From Bremerella cremea (lineage in GTDB: Bacteria > Planctomycetota > Planctomycetia > Pirellulales > Pirellulaceae): 64,000 nt of DNA. The translations under genes were made by a program, and so were the position numbers. The notes under the pieces are model-generated. The model was not told the DNA's origin, did not search any database, and saw only the letters and a program-made list of their open reading frames with translations. Shown piece after piece: positions 29,961 to 39,322 of this stretch. The stretch spans positions 124,001 to 188,000 of the forward strand of contig NZ_QPEX01000024.1 in the NCBI RefSeq assembly GCF_003335505.1, written 5' to 3'. Numbering within the stretch: position 1 is the stretch's first letter; every line of letters starts with the position of its first letter.

Positions 29961-31484
29961 GTGAGTAATCCCACCGAGCCAAGCCCGTCCCCTCCCCTAC
30001 CCCGCTGGTGGACCAGTGCGCTGTTCGCGTTCGGTATGATGGGTGTCTCGCTCTTTTTTCGTCTGCCGCTGCTTGAAGAAAGCCTCTGGGTCGACGAACT
30101 GCATACGGCCTGGGTAGTGGCAGACAGTCCGCAGGAAATTCCTGAACGAGCAGCGATGGGGAATCAATCACCGCTCTACTTTCTTGGCGTCTGGGCTTGG
30201 CTCCAAACCAGCGGCATGCACGAGTGGTCGCTCCGTTTGCCTTCTTTGTTGGCTGGTGTCTTAGCGGTAGGGCTTGTCACGGTCATCACCCATCGCTGGA
30301 CGAAGGATGGGTGGATCGCGCTCGGTATTGGTTTGATCGCGGCGATGGACAAAGACTGGATCTTCTTCGCCACCGAGGCCCGCACGTACGCGCTGGTTCA
30401 AGCCGTAGCGATCGCTCAAGTGATTGTGGCCTGGCAAGCCTGTCAGCACGACCGCGTTGCCGCCTGGCTGGGGCTGATCTCGCTTTCACTGATCAACTTC
30501 TACCTTCACTACAGCACGCTGCTGTTCACCGGTGGCGTGGGCTTGGCGATGCTAATCTCGGCTGCCAATCGCCCTGTCCGAAAGCATCTGTTGTTGGCAG
30601 GTATTGTCCTCTTGCTCGGGATTGGTGTCAGCGTTCCGCACCTGCTGTCGATCTTTGAACGACGTGCGAACTGGGCCCAATTTATCAGTGCCACTTCCTC
30701 AAACGAATGGACGCGCTGGGGCACCGTGTTCGCTTTCCTGATACCGGCCAGCATCGCCTTATTGATCGCATGGCTTCGCCAGACGGCGATTCCTCAACTA
30801 CAGAAGCGTCGTTTCTTTTTCCTGACGTTGGTTGTTCTGCTACCTCTGGCGACGGCTTGGCTTACCACGGCAACCGGTGTTGCGGCGTTGTTTTTTGGGC
30901 GTTATCTCTTTTCGGTGGAAGCGTGCGTGCTGCTCCTTTTAGCAAGCATCGTGGCCATGCTGCCAGGGAAGTGGGTGGCTCGTGGCGTGCTTGCCCTAGC
31001 CGTCTTACTAAGCTTCTTTGGACGTTTCCATTCGCCCTGGCAAGGGATGCGGGGAGAAAACTGGCCTCAGGTCGTCCAAGCCGCGTCCGACCGGATCAAC
31101 TCGCTGGATCTTCCGCCAGAGATCGTCATCGCTGCGGGATTGATTGAAACCGATATTTTGCTCACCGACGAGGCAGAAGACCAACCGTGGGACGAGTTTG
31201 CCCGACTGCCGCTGGAGTCGATCTATCGCCTGCCCGCTCAAGCGACCGAGCGATTCGGCTTAACGTATACCAACGCAGGCCAGCCGACTCCTCGCTATCA
31301 AGCCGAGTCGGCTGATCAAGCGACGGTGATTCTGATTGTTCGTGGCAGAGATTCGAAAGCGGACCAAGTCGCCCGTCGCTTACAAGCCGCGTTTCCAGAA
31401 CGAGACTACCGCATAGAAACGCCTCAACCGCAAACTTATGGGGTTCAATGGCGCGTCCTAACGCCTCAAGCTAGTTCCCCCTAG
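29961..31484 (+). CDS. GT-C glycosyltransferase, ArnT/GT39-like membrane protein
   Basis: The 507-residue protein has about ten hydrophobic segments and starts at GTG 29961. After the first segment it has ESLWVDELHTAW, the acidic W-x-DE loop typical of GT-C enzymes that use polyprenyl-phosphate sugars. The C-terminal 110 residues form a soluble, non-membrane domain. It follows the ExeA-like ATPase by 49 bases on the same strand and converges with the next gene over 11 bases. A role in adding sugar to a lipid-linked or surface glycan is likely; donor and acceptor are unknown. Confidence 0.78.
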   Translation: MSNPTEPSPSPPLPRWWTSALFAFGMMGVSLFFRLPLLEESLWVDELHTAWVVADSPQEIPERAAMGNQSPLYFLGVWAWLQTSGMHEWSLRLPSLLAGVLAVGLVTVITHRWTKDGWIALGIGLIAAMDKDWIFFATEARTYALVQAVAIAQVIVAWQACQHDRVAAWLGLISLSLINFYLHYSTLLFTGGVGLAMLISAANRPVRKHLLLAGIVLLLGIGVSVPHLLSIFERRANWAQFISATSSNEWTRWGTVFAFLIPASIALLIAWLRQTAIPQLQKRRFFFLTLVVLLPLATAWLTTATGVAALFFGRYLFSVEACVLLLLASIVAMLPGKWVARGVLALAVLLSFFGRFHSPWQGMRGENWPQVVQAASDRINSLDLPPEIVIAAGLIETDILLTDEAEDQPWDEFARLPLESIYRLPAQATERFGLTYTNAGQPTPRYQAESADQATVILIVRGRDSKADQVARRLQAAFPERDYRIETPQPQTYGVQWRVLTPQASSP

Positions 31485-31495
31485 CTGCACACCAC

Positions 31496-32521
31496 TTATG
31501 CATCGCGATCGGTGATCTCGATTTGACGTAAAGCGTCGTCCAATCGCTTTAGCTCTAAGGGGGTAATCCCTTTCATTCCTTGTTGATCCATTCGCTGAAG
31601 CATCTCCCCCAGACGTCGCTTAACAGCGTTGAAATCAGGCTTTTCGGCCTCTTCTAGCGGTTGCTGAGGAAGAGCTGGTCTTTCAGGCGGAGCTTGCTTG
31701 GCAGCATCTTGAGGGGCCCGCGTGAATGGATCTAAATCATTGCCGAAGCGTGGCGCTGGCATGCGATCGCGGGGGCGGTTCTCGATACCGGGGAAACGTC
31801 CCGGGCCGTTATCAGCAATCTTGATCAATTCCTGCAGCTTGGCAAACGAAGCTTGATCCTGCTTCTTCAATTGGTCGGCACTGTCCGCTTGCACTGTTTT
31901 CTCTTGGCCGTCGGGCAAGTGCCATGTCACACGCACACTGCCGTCAAGCGAGGTCCGCACAACGACTCGCTCGCCGTTCTCGGTCACATCGATTTCACGA
32001 TTTCCATTGGTATTGGAGATCCTCACCGAACGCTGAAAGCCGGCGGCAGGCTGCATGGGCGGGTTCGGTTCTGTTTCAACAATTCGATAGGGGCCGAGCT
32101 TCCGTTTGAGCTGCGCGATCGCGCCTGCGGCCATTGAACTGGCCGTCTTATTTCCACCGGCCGCCAAACGTTGCAAAGCGGACAAGGCCGACGAAGCGGT
32201 CTGGGCGTCGGGCGAGACGGCCAATGTTTTCAACAAGTCGATCGTCCGGCTGGCCACTTCCCCACTTCCGATTTGAGCGGCTTGCTCCATCGCCGGAATT
32301 GCCTGTTTGCCGAACTTGGCTAGTTCCTCGGTAGCTTTCCGCCGCTGAGCAAATTGGTCGGCATCCAATTGCCGAATTAGCAACGAAATGGCTTTCTCTT
32401 GCTCTAGCGAGTGATCGAGCGGACTTGGCTCAACGACTGGTTCCGCCTGCCCTGTTCCCACAAGAACAAGAAGCGTGAAAAGGATTGCGAAAGAAGTTTT
32501 CAGTGCCGCAGGCAAACTCAT
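31496..32521 (-). CDS. Secreted HEAT-repeat-like protein
   Basis: The 341-residue protein has a signal peptide (about residues 1-26). Residues about 40-140 are helical (LIRQLDADQFAQRRKATEELAKFGKQAIPAMEQAAQIGSGEV), resembling armadillo/HEAT repeats found in many planctomycete exported proteins. The middle has a beta-rich stretch, and the C terminus returns to helices (LGEMLQRMDQQGMKGITPLELKRLDDALRQI). It starts at ATG 32519-32521 with a GAGAAAA element upstream. No catalytic motif is seen; it is probably a scaffold or binding protein. It converges with the GT-C gene. Confidence 0.7.
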   Translation of the reverse strand: MSLPAALKTSFAILFTLLVLVGTGQAEPVVEPSPLDHSLEQEKAISLLIRQLDADQFAQRRKATEELAKFGKQAIPAMEQAAQIGSGEVASRTIDLLKTLAVSPDAQTASSALSALQRLAAGGNKTASSMAAGAIAQLKRKLGPYRIVETEPNPPMQPAAGFQRSVRISNTNGNREIDVTENGERVVVRTSLDGSVRVTWHLPDGQEKTVQADSADQLKKQDQASFAKLQELIKIADNGPGRFPGIENRPRDRMPAPRFGNDLDPFTRAPQDAAKQAPPERPALPQQPLEEAEKPDFNAVKRRLGEMLQRMDQQGMKGITPLELKRLDDALRQIEITDRDA

Positions 32522-32798
32522 TATCGTTTTCTCAGGTGCCGGTTGCAGGAGCTAATCAAGGTGCATCAACAGAGCGAATCCCGAAACTATAGGGGATCGC
32601 GACGTCTAACGCACCACAGCCAGTACGCATTTTGGAAAGAAATGGTTGTCGGCTGCCAGCACCTAGATCCTTAAATTTCCCCGGAAAGATAGGCGATACC
32701 ATGCGATCTTCACCAAAGTCTGCTCAACGCATGACCAAAAATTGATCACCTTTCAAGGGTGATAGCACCTTTCGCCAAAAGACACAGCGTTCGACTTC

Positions 32799-34061
32799 CT
32801 ATTCTGATTTCGTCATTGGTTTGGCGTAAAGATTCAAATTTTCTCGATCACCAATCACGGCAAACACCTGACGAATTTGCTCGAAACCGGTGGCAAGGAC
32901 AAAGTCTGATCGCCGTCCGTAAGACTTAGCCCCCAAGATGTAAAAATTTGGTTCCGGGTGAAATAATGTGGTCGCGTCGATTTGGCAAGCCGCAGCATCT
33001 TCTTTCGCCGCCAACTTTACCGCCAGATTTCGGGGAGCTTCCGAGATACAACACGTAGCCACTTGCAGTTCTCGCAACATTCGCAGGTTAGGTCGGTACC
33101 CGACGTTCACTAACACGCGATCGAATGTATGAACGCCTTCATGCTTGCCTGATAATGTCACATGGAAATGATCGTTTTGCGGTTCATAATGAACGCTTTG
33201 CACTTGCGTTTCAGGCCAATGATCGATGTGGCCATCTTCGTGGCCGGCCAGTTGATTCGCTTGTTCCAGCACGCGACGTCGCGAAGGGTAAGGATCGTTC
33301 TGGTCGATGGCCAAGGGGTCTGGCTGGCCCGAGGGAAGCTCTTGCTGTGTAAGCCAAGTCACGTGGGTCTCCAGCGACTCACGCGCCAGTTGGCTAAGCT
33401 CGCAGATATTGGTCGCCGCCGTGTCATCAGAACCGATCACAAGCACTTGCTGGTTGGCAAATTGCTCTCGATCTGTCCCGCTGGCATCGATTACACCAAA
33501 CCGGAAATGCGCCCGAGCTTCCAACTCTCCTAAAGCGGGATTCCCCCCGCCTCCAAGATAGTTCGGCTCGCCTTGGGCGCCGCTGCAGTCCAGGACGATT
33601 TCACTTTCAAAAAGATGCTCGCGTCCCTCGGCGTCTCTTACCAGCGTTTCAAATGGTGCGTTTCCGCGTGAATCGAGGCTGGCGTAGTCGTGCTTGAGAT
33701 GCGACTTCCGGGCAATCGAGATTACTTCGTGCTGCAGCTTCAAGCCGTCGACAACCAAGTCGGTTTCGGCCAAGGGCAAAAGATACTGCTCCACGAACTC
33801 GCTACCAGTCAGGATGGCATCTTCCGCCGGAGCCGAATAACCTTCGTCCTGGGCAGCCAATGCCGACAACCCCAGCGGTGTGCTGTTCATTCCAAACGGA
33901 GTAAACATCGGCACGCGGCCCCACTGCAGGAGATGCGATCCGACTTCTTGCGAATCAAAAATGGTGACCTCGTAACCAAGGAACCGAGCATAAAGAGCGG
34001 CTTCAATGCCGATAGGGCCGGCGCCCACAATGACGATTCGTGCTGGGGTATCAACTGCCAT
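32799..34061 (-). CDS. FAD-dependent pyridine-nucleotide oxidoreductase
   Basis: The 420-residue protein has the dinucleotide-binding motif IVIVGAGPIGIEAALYARFLGYEVTIFD at its N terminus, a VLVIGSDDTAATNI second Rossmann motif near residue 200 and a VNVGYRPN block typical of thioredoxin-reductase-fold flavoproteins. The CxxC of thioredoxin reductases is absent. The ATG at 34061 (MAVDTPARIVIVGAG) is preferred over an upstream TTG because the Rossmann strand then begins close to the N terminus. The specific substrate cannot be told; it resembles a family found mainly in planctomycetes. Confidence 0.75.
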   Translation of the reverse strand: MAVDTPARIVIVGAGPIGIEAALYARFLGYEVTIFDSQEVGSHLLQWGRVPMFTPFGMNSTPLGLSALAAQDEGYSAPAEDAILTGSEFVEQYLLPLAETDLVVDGLKLQHEVISIARKSHLKHDYASLDSRGNAPFETLVRDAEGREHLFESEIVLDCSGAQGEPNYLGGGGNPALGELEARAHFRFGVIDASGTDREQFANQQVLVIGSDDTAATNICELSQLARESLETHVTWLTQQELPSGQPDPLAIDQNDPYPSRRRVLEQANQLAGHEDGHIDHWPETQVQSVHYEPQNDHFHVTLSGKHEGVHTFDRVLVNVGYRPNLRMLRELQVATCCISEAPRNLAVKLAAKEDAAACQIDATTLFHPEPNFYILGAKSYGRRSDFVLATGFEQIRQVFAVIGDRENLNLYAKPMTKSE

Positions 34062-34328
34062 CCAAGATAACTTTGCAGAAAGGTGCTCAGTAATAAAAGA
34101 TTGCAAACGGAAGCGTTCGCTTGCTCCAATTATAAGGAAGATTCCACGTATGCGTTATCGTCTTCCCCAGGGAGTGGGATTTACACCATCTTTCCAGGAG
34201 GAATTTTGCCACTCAGGCCCTGAATTCAACCTAGATTTTCGGGGACAATTCCGTACTCGACTCGCGCCTGCGCATGGTGTACCAAGCCGCTAGGCGCCCT
34301 CGAAGCTACTTCGACTGGGGCAGGCAAA

Positions 34329-35459
34329 ATGTATCAACGAACCATTCGTGTTCTTATTGTCGACGATTCGCAGCTCATCCGCGCGTTAATATCCGATCTG
34401 CTTGAAGAAGCAGAGGATATCGAAGTCGTTGGGACGGCAGCCGATGGCATGGAAGCGGTGCGGATGGCTCGCAGCCTGAAGCCAGACGTCATTACGCTTG
34501 ATGTCCAAATGCCCAAAATGGATGGCCTGCAAACCTTAGAGAAAATTCTCGAAGAGCAACCCATCCCAGTTCTCATGGTCAGCGCGACAACGCAGTTGGG
34601 TGGCCAGATTACCCTGGAAGCCCTCGACCGGGGTGCTCTCGACTATATCGCGAAGCCAGAAGGACTCAAAGAAGCGGAAACGACACTGCGTGCCGAGCTG
34701 TCTCGCAAAATCCGTGCGGTTGCCTCGACCGATGTGAAACGCGTGCTAAAGATGCGTCGCGAACGCGCCGAGAAACGGCGTCAGCGGTTGGACAAGCCAA
34801 GCTCTGCCCTCGAAAAGAAGTTAGCAAATTCCTCCGCTGCAGTCAGTGATATTCCAGTCGCCGACAAATGCATTGCGTTGGGAATTTCAACAGGCGGTCC
34901 CCCAGCTTTGGCCTCGATCTTCGAGTTGCTTCCGACCGGACTGCCGCCGATTGTTATTGTGCAACACATGCCAGCCAACTTCACCAAAGCTTTCGCGATG
35001 CGTCTTAACTCGCTCTCGAAAGTCAACGTGAAGGAAGCAGAAACTGGCGATGTCATTAAGCCTGGCCATGCTTATCTGGCCCCAGGCGGACGCCACTTGG
35101 AACTCCGCAAGAACGGTCGTAATGGCGCCAAGTTATTCGTCCGCGACGGTGATCCGGTCAGCGGGCATCGCCCCTCGGTCGACGTGATGATGGGCAGTGC
35201 CGCAAGTCTTTATGGCAATCGGCTGCTCGGTATCGTGATGACCGGTATGGGTCGCGATGGTTCGGACGGCTGCAAATCAATTCGGGATGCCGGTGGCTAT
35301 GTCCTCGGCCAGGATGAATCCAGTTCCGATGTTTACGGCATGAACAAGGTCGCATTCCAGGAAGGGAACGTTGATCGCCAGTTTTCGCTCGACGAAGCGG
35401 CAACCCTGTTTGCAAGCCAGGTTCGTCGCCTTTGGGGAGCGGCCTGCGCGTCGACTTAA
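34329..35459 (+). CDS. cheB: Chemotaxis protein-glutamate methylesterase
   Basis: CheB demethylates chemoreceptors when its receiver domain is phosphorylated by CheA. The 376-residue protein has an N-terminal receiver domain with acceptor Asp58 (VITLDVQMPKMDG) and DD at 12-13, a basic linker at 140-165 and a C-terminal esterase domain. The catalytic triad is Ser187 (GISTGGPPA), His213 (IVQHMPANF) and Asp310 (VMTGMGRDG). Length is standard. No cheA, cheR or cheW neighbours it, so it may belong to a dispersed system; the PAS receptor at 10.6 kb is a candidate target. A small hairpin (34300-34314) lies 14 bases upstream of the ATG. Confidence 0.95.
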   Translation: MYQRTIRVLIVDDSQLIRALISDLLEEAEDIEVVGTAADGMEAVRMARSLKPDVITLDVQMPKMDGLQTLEKILEEQPIPVLMVSATTQLGGQITLEALDRGALDYIAKPEGLKEAETTLRAELSRKIRAVASTDVKRVLKMRRERAEKRRQRLDKPSSALEKKLANSSAAVSDIPVADKCIALGISTGGPPALASIFELLPTGLPPIVIVQHMPANFTKAFAMRLNSLSKVNVKEAETGDVIKPGHAYLAPGGRHLELRKNGRNGAKLFVRDGDPVSGHRPSVDVMMGSAASLYGNRLLGIVMTGMGRDGSDGCKSIRDAGGYVLGQDESSSDVYGMNKVAFQEGNVDRQFSLDEAATLFASQVRRLWGAACAST

Positions 35460-35536
35460 GGCACACCCTAGGCAGCTTGAAAGCGGCAAGCTCCTGGGCT
35501 TTCGTTGCCAGCCTGCCGAGGCAGAATCCAGCCTAG

Positions 35537-36724
35537 CTACGCGCGATTAACTCGAAACGGTGTTAGATCGACTTCGGGTTCTTGGCCGCTCATTAGCTGC
35601 GCCATTACCACTGCCGTCGCTGGCGAAAGATGTAGGCCGCTACGAAAGTGACCAGCCGCCAAATAAACGTTCGCCAGGTGAGGCAGCTTACCCAGGTAAG
35701 GTATCCGATCAACGCTTGCCGGTCGCAAACCAGCCCAAGCTCGAACGTGTTTGGCGGTAGCTAGTTGAGGCACTAACTGTCGCGCAAAACGGTCCAAGTC
35801 GTCGACTGCTTCAGGGGTGGTCGATTTGTCAAAGCCAGCTTCCTCGACGGTGGCTCCCACAAGTACATGCCCATCACGGCGCGGGACAATGTACCGTATC
35901 CCTTCGTTAATCGGCGCCATGAAGAAACGCTTTCCGGCATCCAAAAGAACCAACTGACCACGAATTGGCTCGATCTCTGGCCGCTGAATTCGCCCAGAGA
36001 AATGTTCCTGATCTAAGAGACGATCTGCCAAGACTTGCGACCAAGCCCCCGCCGCAATGCAAACGGCCTGAGCGGCGAACTTGCCGGTTTCCGTTTCTAC
36101 CGCAGTTAAGCGATCGTCGTCGAAACTCCAACGTTTGATCTCGGTCTGCGGGAAGATTTCGACGCCCCGTCGGCGACATCCCATTTCCAATGCCCGCAAA
36201 TGACGTGGGTTACGCACCACCGCTTCTCCCGGCAGAAAACAGGCGGCCAAGATCGCGTCCCCCGCCTGAACATGAGGAAACTGCTGGGCAACTTGCTGGC
36301 CGTCGAGCCGAACAACTTCTACCCCTTCCTCTTCGTATTGCAGACAAGCCATCCTCAGCGAAGCGGCCTCGCCCGGATCACGAGCCAGATATAAACCACC
36401 TGTGATTTCAAATTCGTTGTCGAGCCCAGTCTCGGCTTGAAGTTGCTGCGACCACAAAGGAAAGAGGTGGTGACTCAAGCCACGCAGTTGTTCCGTCGGT
36501 TCCCATGCATGCTGTTGATTGGCTGGCGGCAATAAACCCGCTCCGGCCCAAGATGCCTCGCGCCCAACTTCCCCCTTATCAATCAATACGACTCGATTCC
36601 CGTGACCAGAAAGCTCGTAGGCGATCGATAGCCCAATTACCCCGCCACCTATAATTAAGAAGTCAGTCGTCAAAGTGTCACGAGACAATGGGAGGGCGCC
36701 TAAAAAAGAAACAACAAGGGTCAA
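35537..36724 (-). CDS. thiO: Glycine oxidase ThiO-like FAD oxidase
   Basis: This flavoenzyme oxidises glycine to the imine used to build the thiamine thiazole. The protein begins its FAD domain with FLIIGGGVIGLSIAYELS and has GREASWAGAGLLPP, typical of ThiO, and a C-terminal YLAAGHFRSGLHLSPATA block that completes the FAD site. The start is uncertain: TTG 36724 gives 395 residues but an N-terminal stretch that looks untranslated, and TTG codons at about 36676 or 36661 would begin closer to the fold. It lies 23 bases downstream of the glutaredoxin gene on the same strand. Other D-amino-acid oxidases are possible, but ThiO is the best fit. Confidence 0.82.
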   Translation of the reverse strand: MTLVVSFLGALPLSRDTLTTDFLIIGGGVIGLSIAYELSGHGNRVVLIDKGEVGREASWAGAGLLPPANQQHAWEPTEQLRGLSHHLFPLWSQQLQAETGLDNEFEITGGLYLARDPGEAASLRMACLQYEEEGVEVVRLDGQQVAQQFPHVQAGDAILAACFLPGEAVVRNPRHLRALEMGCRRRGVEIFPQTEIKRWSFDDDRLTAVETETGKFAAQAVCIAAGAWSQVLADRLLDQEHFSGRIQRPEIEPIRGQLVLLDAGKRFFMAPINEGIRYIVPRRDGHVLVGATVEEAGFDKSTTPEAVDDLDRFARQLVPQLATAKHVRAWAGLRPASVDRIPYLGKLPHLANVYLAAGHFRSGLHLSPATAVVMAQLMSGQEPEVDLTPFRVNRA

Positions 36725-36747
36725 CCTAAGTACGAAGTGACTATCGG

Positions 36748-37032
36748 TTATGAGGTATGCGAGGGGGAATTAGCCTCTTCCTCAGCGGCAAGAACTCGCT
36801 TCAAGAGCAGCGGTTCGACTTTTCCACGAAAGCGGATTTTCCCATTAATTTCGACAACCGGGACCGTTGTATCAAACTTCTGGCGGAGTTTAGGGTCCTG
36901 GTCGATATCCACGAACGAAATATCCGATACGAAATTTTGAATCAATTTCGCGGCATTGTCACAACAGTGGCAGCCTTGTCGCGTATAGATAACCACGCGC
37001 GAGGCATACTTACGAGTTGGTTCGGCGTTCAT
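36748..37032 (-). CDS. Glutaredoxin-family thiol protein
   Basis: The 94-residue protein has YTRQGCHCCDNA, a thioredoxin-fold CxxC active site of the CHCC type, and TVPVVEINGK, the cis-proline loop. This fits the DUF836/glutaredoxin-like group that reduces disulfides or carries metals. The ATG at 37030-37032 follows a TTG that is also possible. Its stop lies 23 bases before the thiO start, so the two may share a transcript. No transmembrane segment is present, so it is cytoplasmic. Confidence 0.82.
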   Translation of the reverse strand: MNAEPTRKYASRVVIYTRQGCHCCDNAAKLIQNFVSDISFVDIDQDPKLRQKFDTTVPVVEINGKIRFRGKVEPLLLKRVLAAEEEANSPSHTS

Positions 37033-37292
37033 CAAAGCATCCTGATTTTTGAATCTTGGTATCCCCAGGAATAAAGCCCTAACGTGGCTGGGCTCTGTCG
37101 GCTGGCCTGTTAGAGGAATTTTGGAATTGTATGTTGTTTCCTGAGCGAGAACTCTGGTACGCTATATCGTGAATTAACTTGTCATCTTTCCCTAGCATAG
37201 GGAATTTTCACTCTGGCGGGAGCCGAGGTGAAGGTCTCAGGCCGCCTGAAATTGGCGTGGATCGCTCACTTCACTCTCAAGCGTAGGCAACC
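37033..37292. other. Divergent spacer with hairpins before a kinase gene
   Basis: This stretch separates the minus-strand glutaredoxin gene from the plus-strand kinase gene. TTCCCTA (37188-37194) pairs with TAGGGAA (37198-37204) over a 3-base loop. Next comes GGCGG-rich sequence that can pair with CCGCC near 37252. These may be leader structures of the kinase transcript. No gene is supported. Confidence 0.4.
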
Positions 37293-38933
37293 ATGCCACC
37301 TGTTGTGGATGCATTGCGGTTTATCGAGTTGGTTCGTAAGAGCAAGCTCGTTGCTGAACCTGTCTTAGAACAGGCCTTAGAGCGCCTACGCGCAACCCAT
37401 AACGGTCAACTTCCGGCTGACCTGGAAAAGCTCCAAGCATTTTTTGTTGAGCAGAATCTGCTGTCGGACTGGCACTGTGAAAAGCTAAAAAACGGCAAAT
37501 ACAAGGGGTTCTTCCTTTCCAAATACCGTTTACTGAAACATTTAGGCACTGGCGGTATGAGCAGTGTCTATTTGGGCGAGCATACCGTGATGAATCGCAA
37601 GGTTGCAATCAAGGTTCTGCCTCGCAGCCGGGTCAACGATCCTGCCTACCTGGCTCGCTTCCACATGGAAGCCCAAACCGCAGCCCTATTAGATCACCCG
37701 AATATTGTGCGTGCCTTCGATATCGACAACGAAGACAGCACGCACTATATCGTCATGGAGTATGTCCCCGGCAGCGATTTGCGGCAAATTGTTCGCGAAC
37801 ATGGTGCCGTCCCCTTTGAAGCAGCCGCCGACTATATTGCTCAAGCGGCGGACGGCCTGCAGCATGCTCACGATACCGGCATCATCCATCGTGATGTTAA
37901 GCCTGCCAATCTGTTGCTGGACGAGCGTGGGATCATCAAGATTCTTGATATGGGCTTGGCCCGTATTAAATCGGATCAGAATACGGCGGCCCCCATTCCT
38001 CGCGAAGACAACTTCTTAGGAACCGCCGATTACTTAGCTCCAGAGCAAGCCGACAATTGCCACAAAGCCGACCACCGCGTCGATATCTATGGCCTCGGCT
38101 GCTCACTCTATTTCTTGCTTACCGGACACGCCCCCTTCCCTGAGGGGAGCATGGCCCAGCGTGTGGCGAAACACCGCAGCGTGATGCCCGACGAGATTCG
38201 CAAGTCACGCCCCAACTGCCCTGCCGAGTTGCAGCGAATTTGCGAAAAGATGATCGCCAAGAATCCTGACGAGCGATACTCGGAGGCCCAAGAAGTCGCC
38301 CTTGAGCTGCGAAATTGGCTTGAATCGCGGGGAAAAGAACCAACGATCAGCGACGAAAGGCCAGGCTACGCGGTTTTGTCGGTCTCTGCCCAGGCAGCAG
38401 CCAACCGAGCGCATGCCGAGCAACAAAGGGGACACGACCGAAAACTCGGCGCTTCGGCGTCTCGCAGTGCCGACCTGAACAATGCCGGCATTTCTTTTCC
38501 TCGCGATCGCAAAGATTCTGCTTCTTCTAGCCAGTTCGATCCCGCGCTGGAAGACACCATTGCCAACCGCACGAACGATACCAATCCCCAGTCGCCGAGT
38601 TCGCCCAGTAGCCTCCGCCCTGGCAAGCGACGAACTTCGTCTGGCTCTTCTCTGTTTGACTCTCAAGATTTCGTGGATGCTGCGCTCGATGCGAAAGGCT
38701 GTCCCTCTGAAATCGATTCTCTTCTTTCCCCTTCGTCGTCGGCGCTTGATCCAAGTGCCACAGCCCTTGATGACACCGTGGGGAAACTGCCAAGCCTTCC
38801 CACTCCCTCCCCTGCGGAGACCAGCCTGTCTTCCTACTTCGGTCCTAAGCTCCTGGGGGCACCGGTTCTGATTTGGATTGGTATCCTTGCGTTTGTGCTA
38901 TCAGTCGGCACCCTTATCGCATTCAGCTTCTAG
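37293..38933 (+). CDS. Membrane-anchored Ser/Thr protein kinase with DMG in place of DFG
   Basis: The 546-residue protein has an N-terminal 75-residue helical region and a kinase domain at about residues 78-345. It contains the P-loop LGTGGMSSVYLG, Lys107, catalytic loop HRDVKPAN with Asp201, and LDMG (Asp219) where most kinases have DFG. This is a known planctomycete variation. APE is conserved (YLAPEQ). Residues about 370-520 are Ser/Pro-rich and disordered, and the protein ends in a single transmembrane segment at about 522-546 with no extracytoplasmic part. So the kinase is tail-anchored and faces the cytoplasm. Substrates are unknown. Confidence 0.9.
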   Translation: MPPVVDALRFIELVRKSKLVAEPVLEQALERLRATHNGQLPADLEKLQAFFVEQNLLSDWHCEKLKNGKYKGFFLSKYRLLKHLGTGGMSSVYLGEHTVMNRKVAIKVLPRSRVNDPAYLARFHMEAQTAALLDHPNIVRAFDIDNEDSTHYIVMEYVPGSDLRQIVREHGAVPFEAAADYIAQAADGLQHAHDTGIIHRDVKPANLLLDERGIIKILDMGLARIKSDQNTAAPIPREDNFLGTADYLAPEQADNCHKADHRVDIYGLGCSLYFLLTGHAPFPEGSMAQRVAKHRSVMPDEIRKSRPNCPAELQRICEKMIAKNPDERYSEAQEVALELRNWLESRGKEPTISDERPGYAVLSVSAQAAANRAHAEQQRGHDRKLGASASRSADLNNAGISFPRDRKDSASSSQFDPALEDTIANRTNDTNPQSPSSPSSLRPGKRRTSSGSSLFDSQDFVDAALDAKGCPSEIDSLLSPSSSALDPSATALDDTVGKLPSLPTPSPAETSLSSYFGPKLLGAPVLIWIGILAFVLSVGTLIAFSF

Positions 38934-39322
38934 GCGTCGCTCTTCGGTTGTGTTTCCGGTTGAAAATGGCTCACCCAGCAACCGTCACCCGCCTTGATAA
39001 GCGCCCACACCACGGCCAAAAGCACCTCTACAGAGGTATACTGACAGGCCAGCTCGTGCCTCAATTGCCGCCCCGATTCGGGCTAGCAGCCTTGTCAAAG
39101 ACACACCTAACCTATTTAACAGATGCAACTTATGCAAATTGCTTGAAAACTCCTCTGGATGCGACGTAGGATAAAGTAGAAGTTCAAACGGCCCCAGAGG
39201 CCGCTTGGCAATCCCAGCCAGAAATGGAATTCGTGGTATCGCAAGTCGCAGGACGACCGACACGATCAACTCTACGAGCGACACCCAACCCGTCGCCCGG
39301 CAGGCCAAACCAAGAGAGTTCC
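38934..39322. other. Intergenic region with no gene seen
   Basis: About 390 bases follow the kinase gene before the metalloprotease-like gene. An open frame continues upstream of the latter, but its first part lacks a ribosome site and reads like spacer. No strong hairpin or known site was seen. Confidence 0.35.

Noticed and set aside
34150..34293. 47-codon open frame upstream of cheB
   Set aside because: There is no good ribosome site and no recognisable sequence; it is likely leader DNA.
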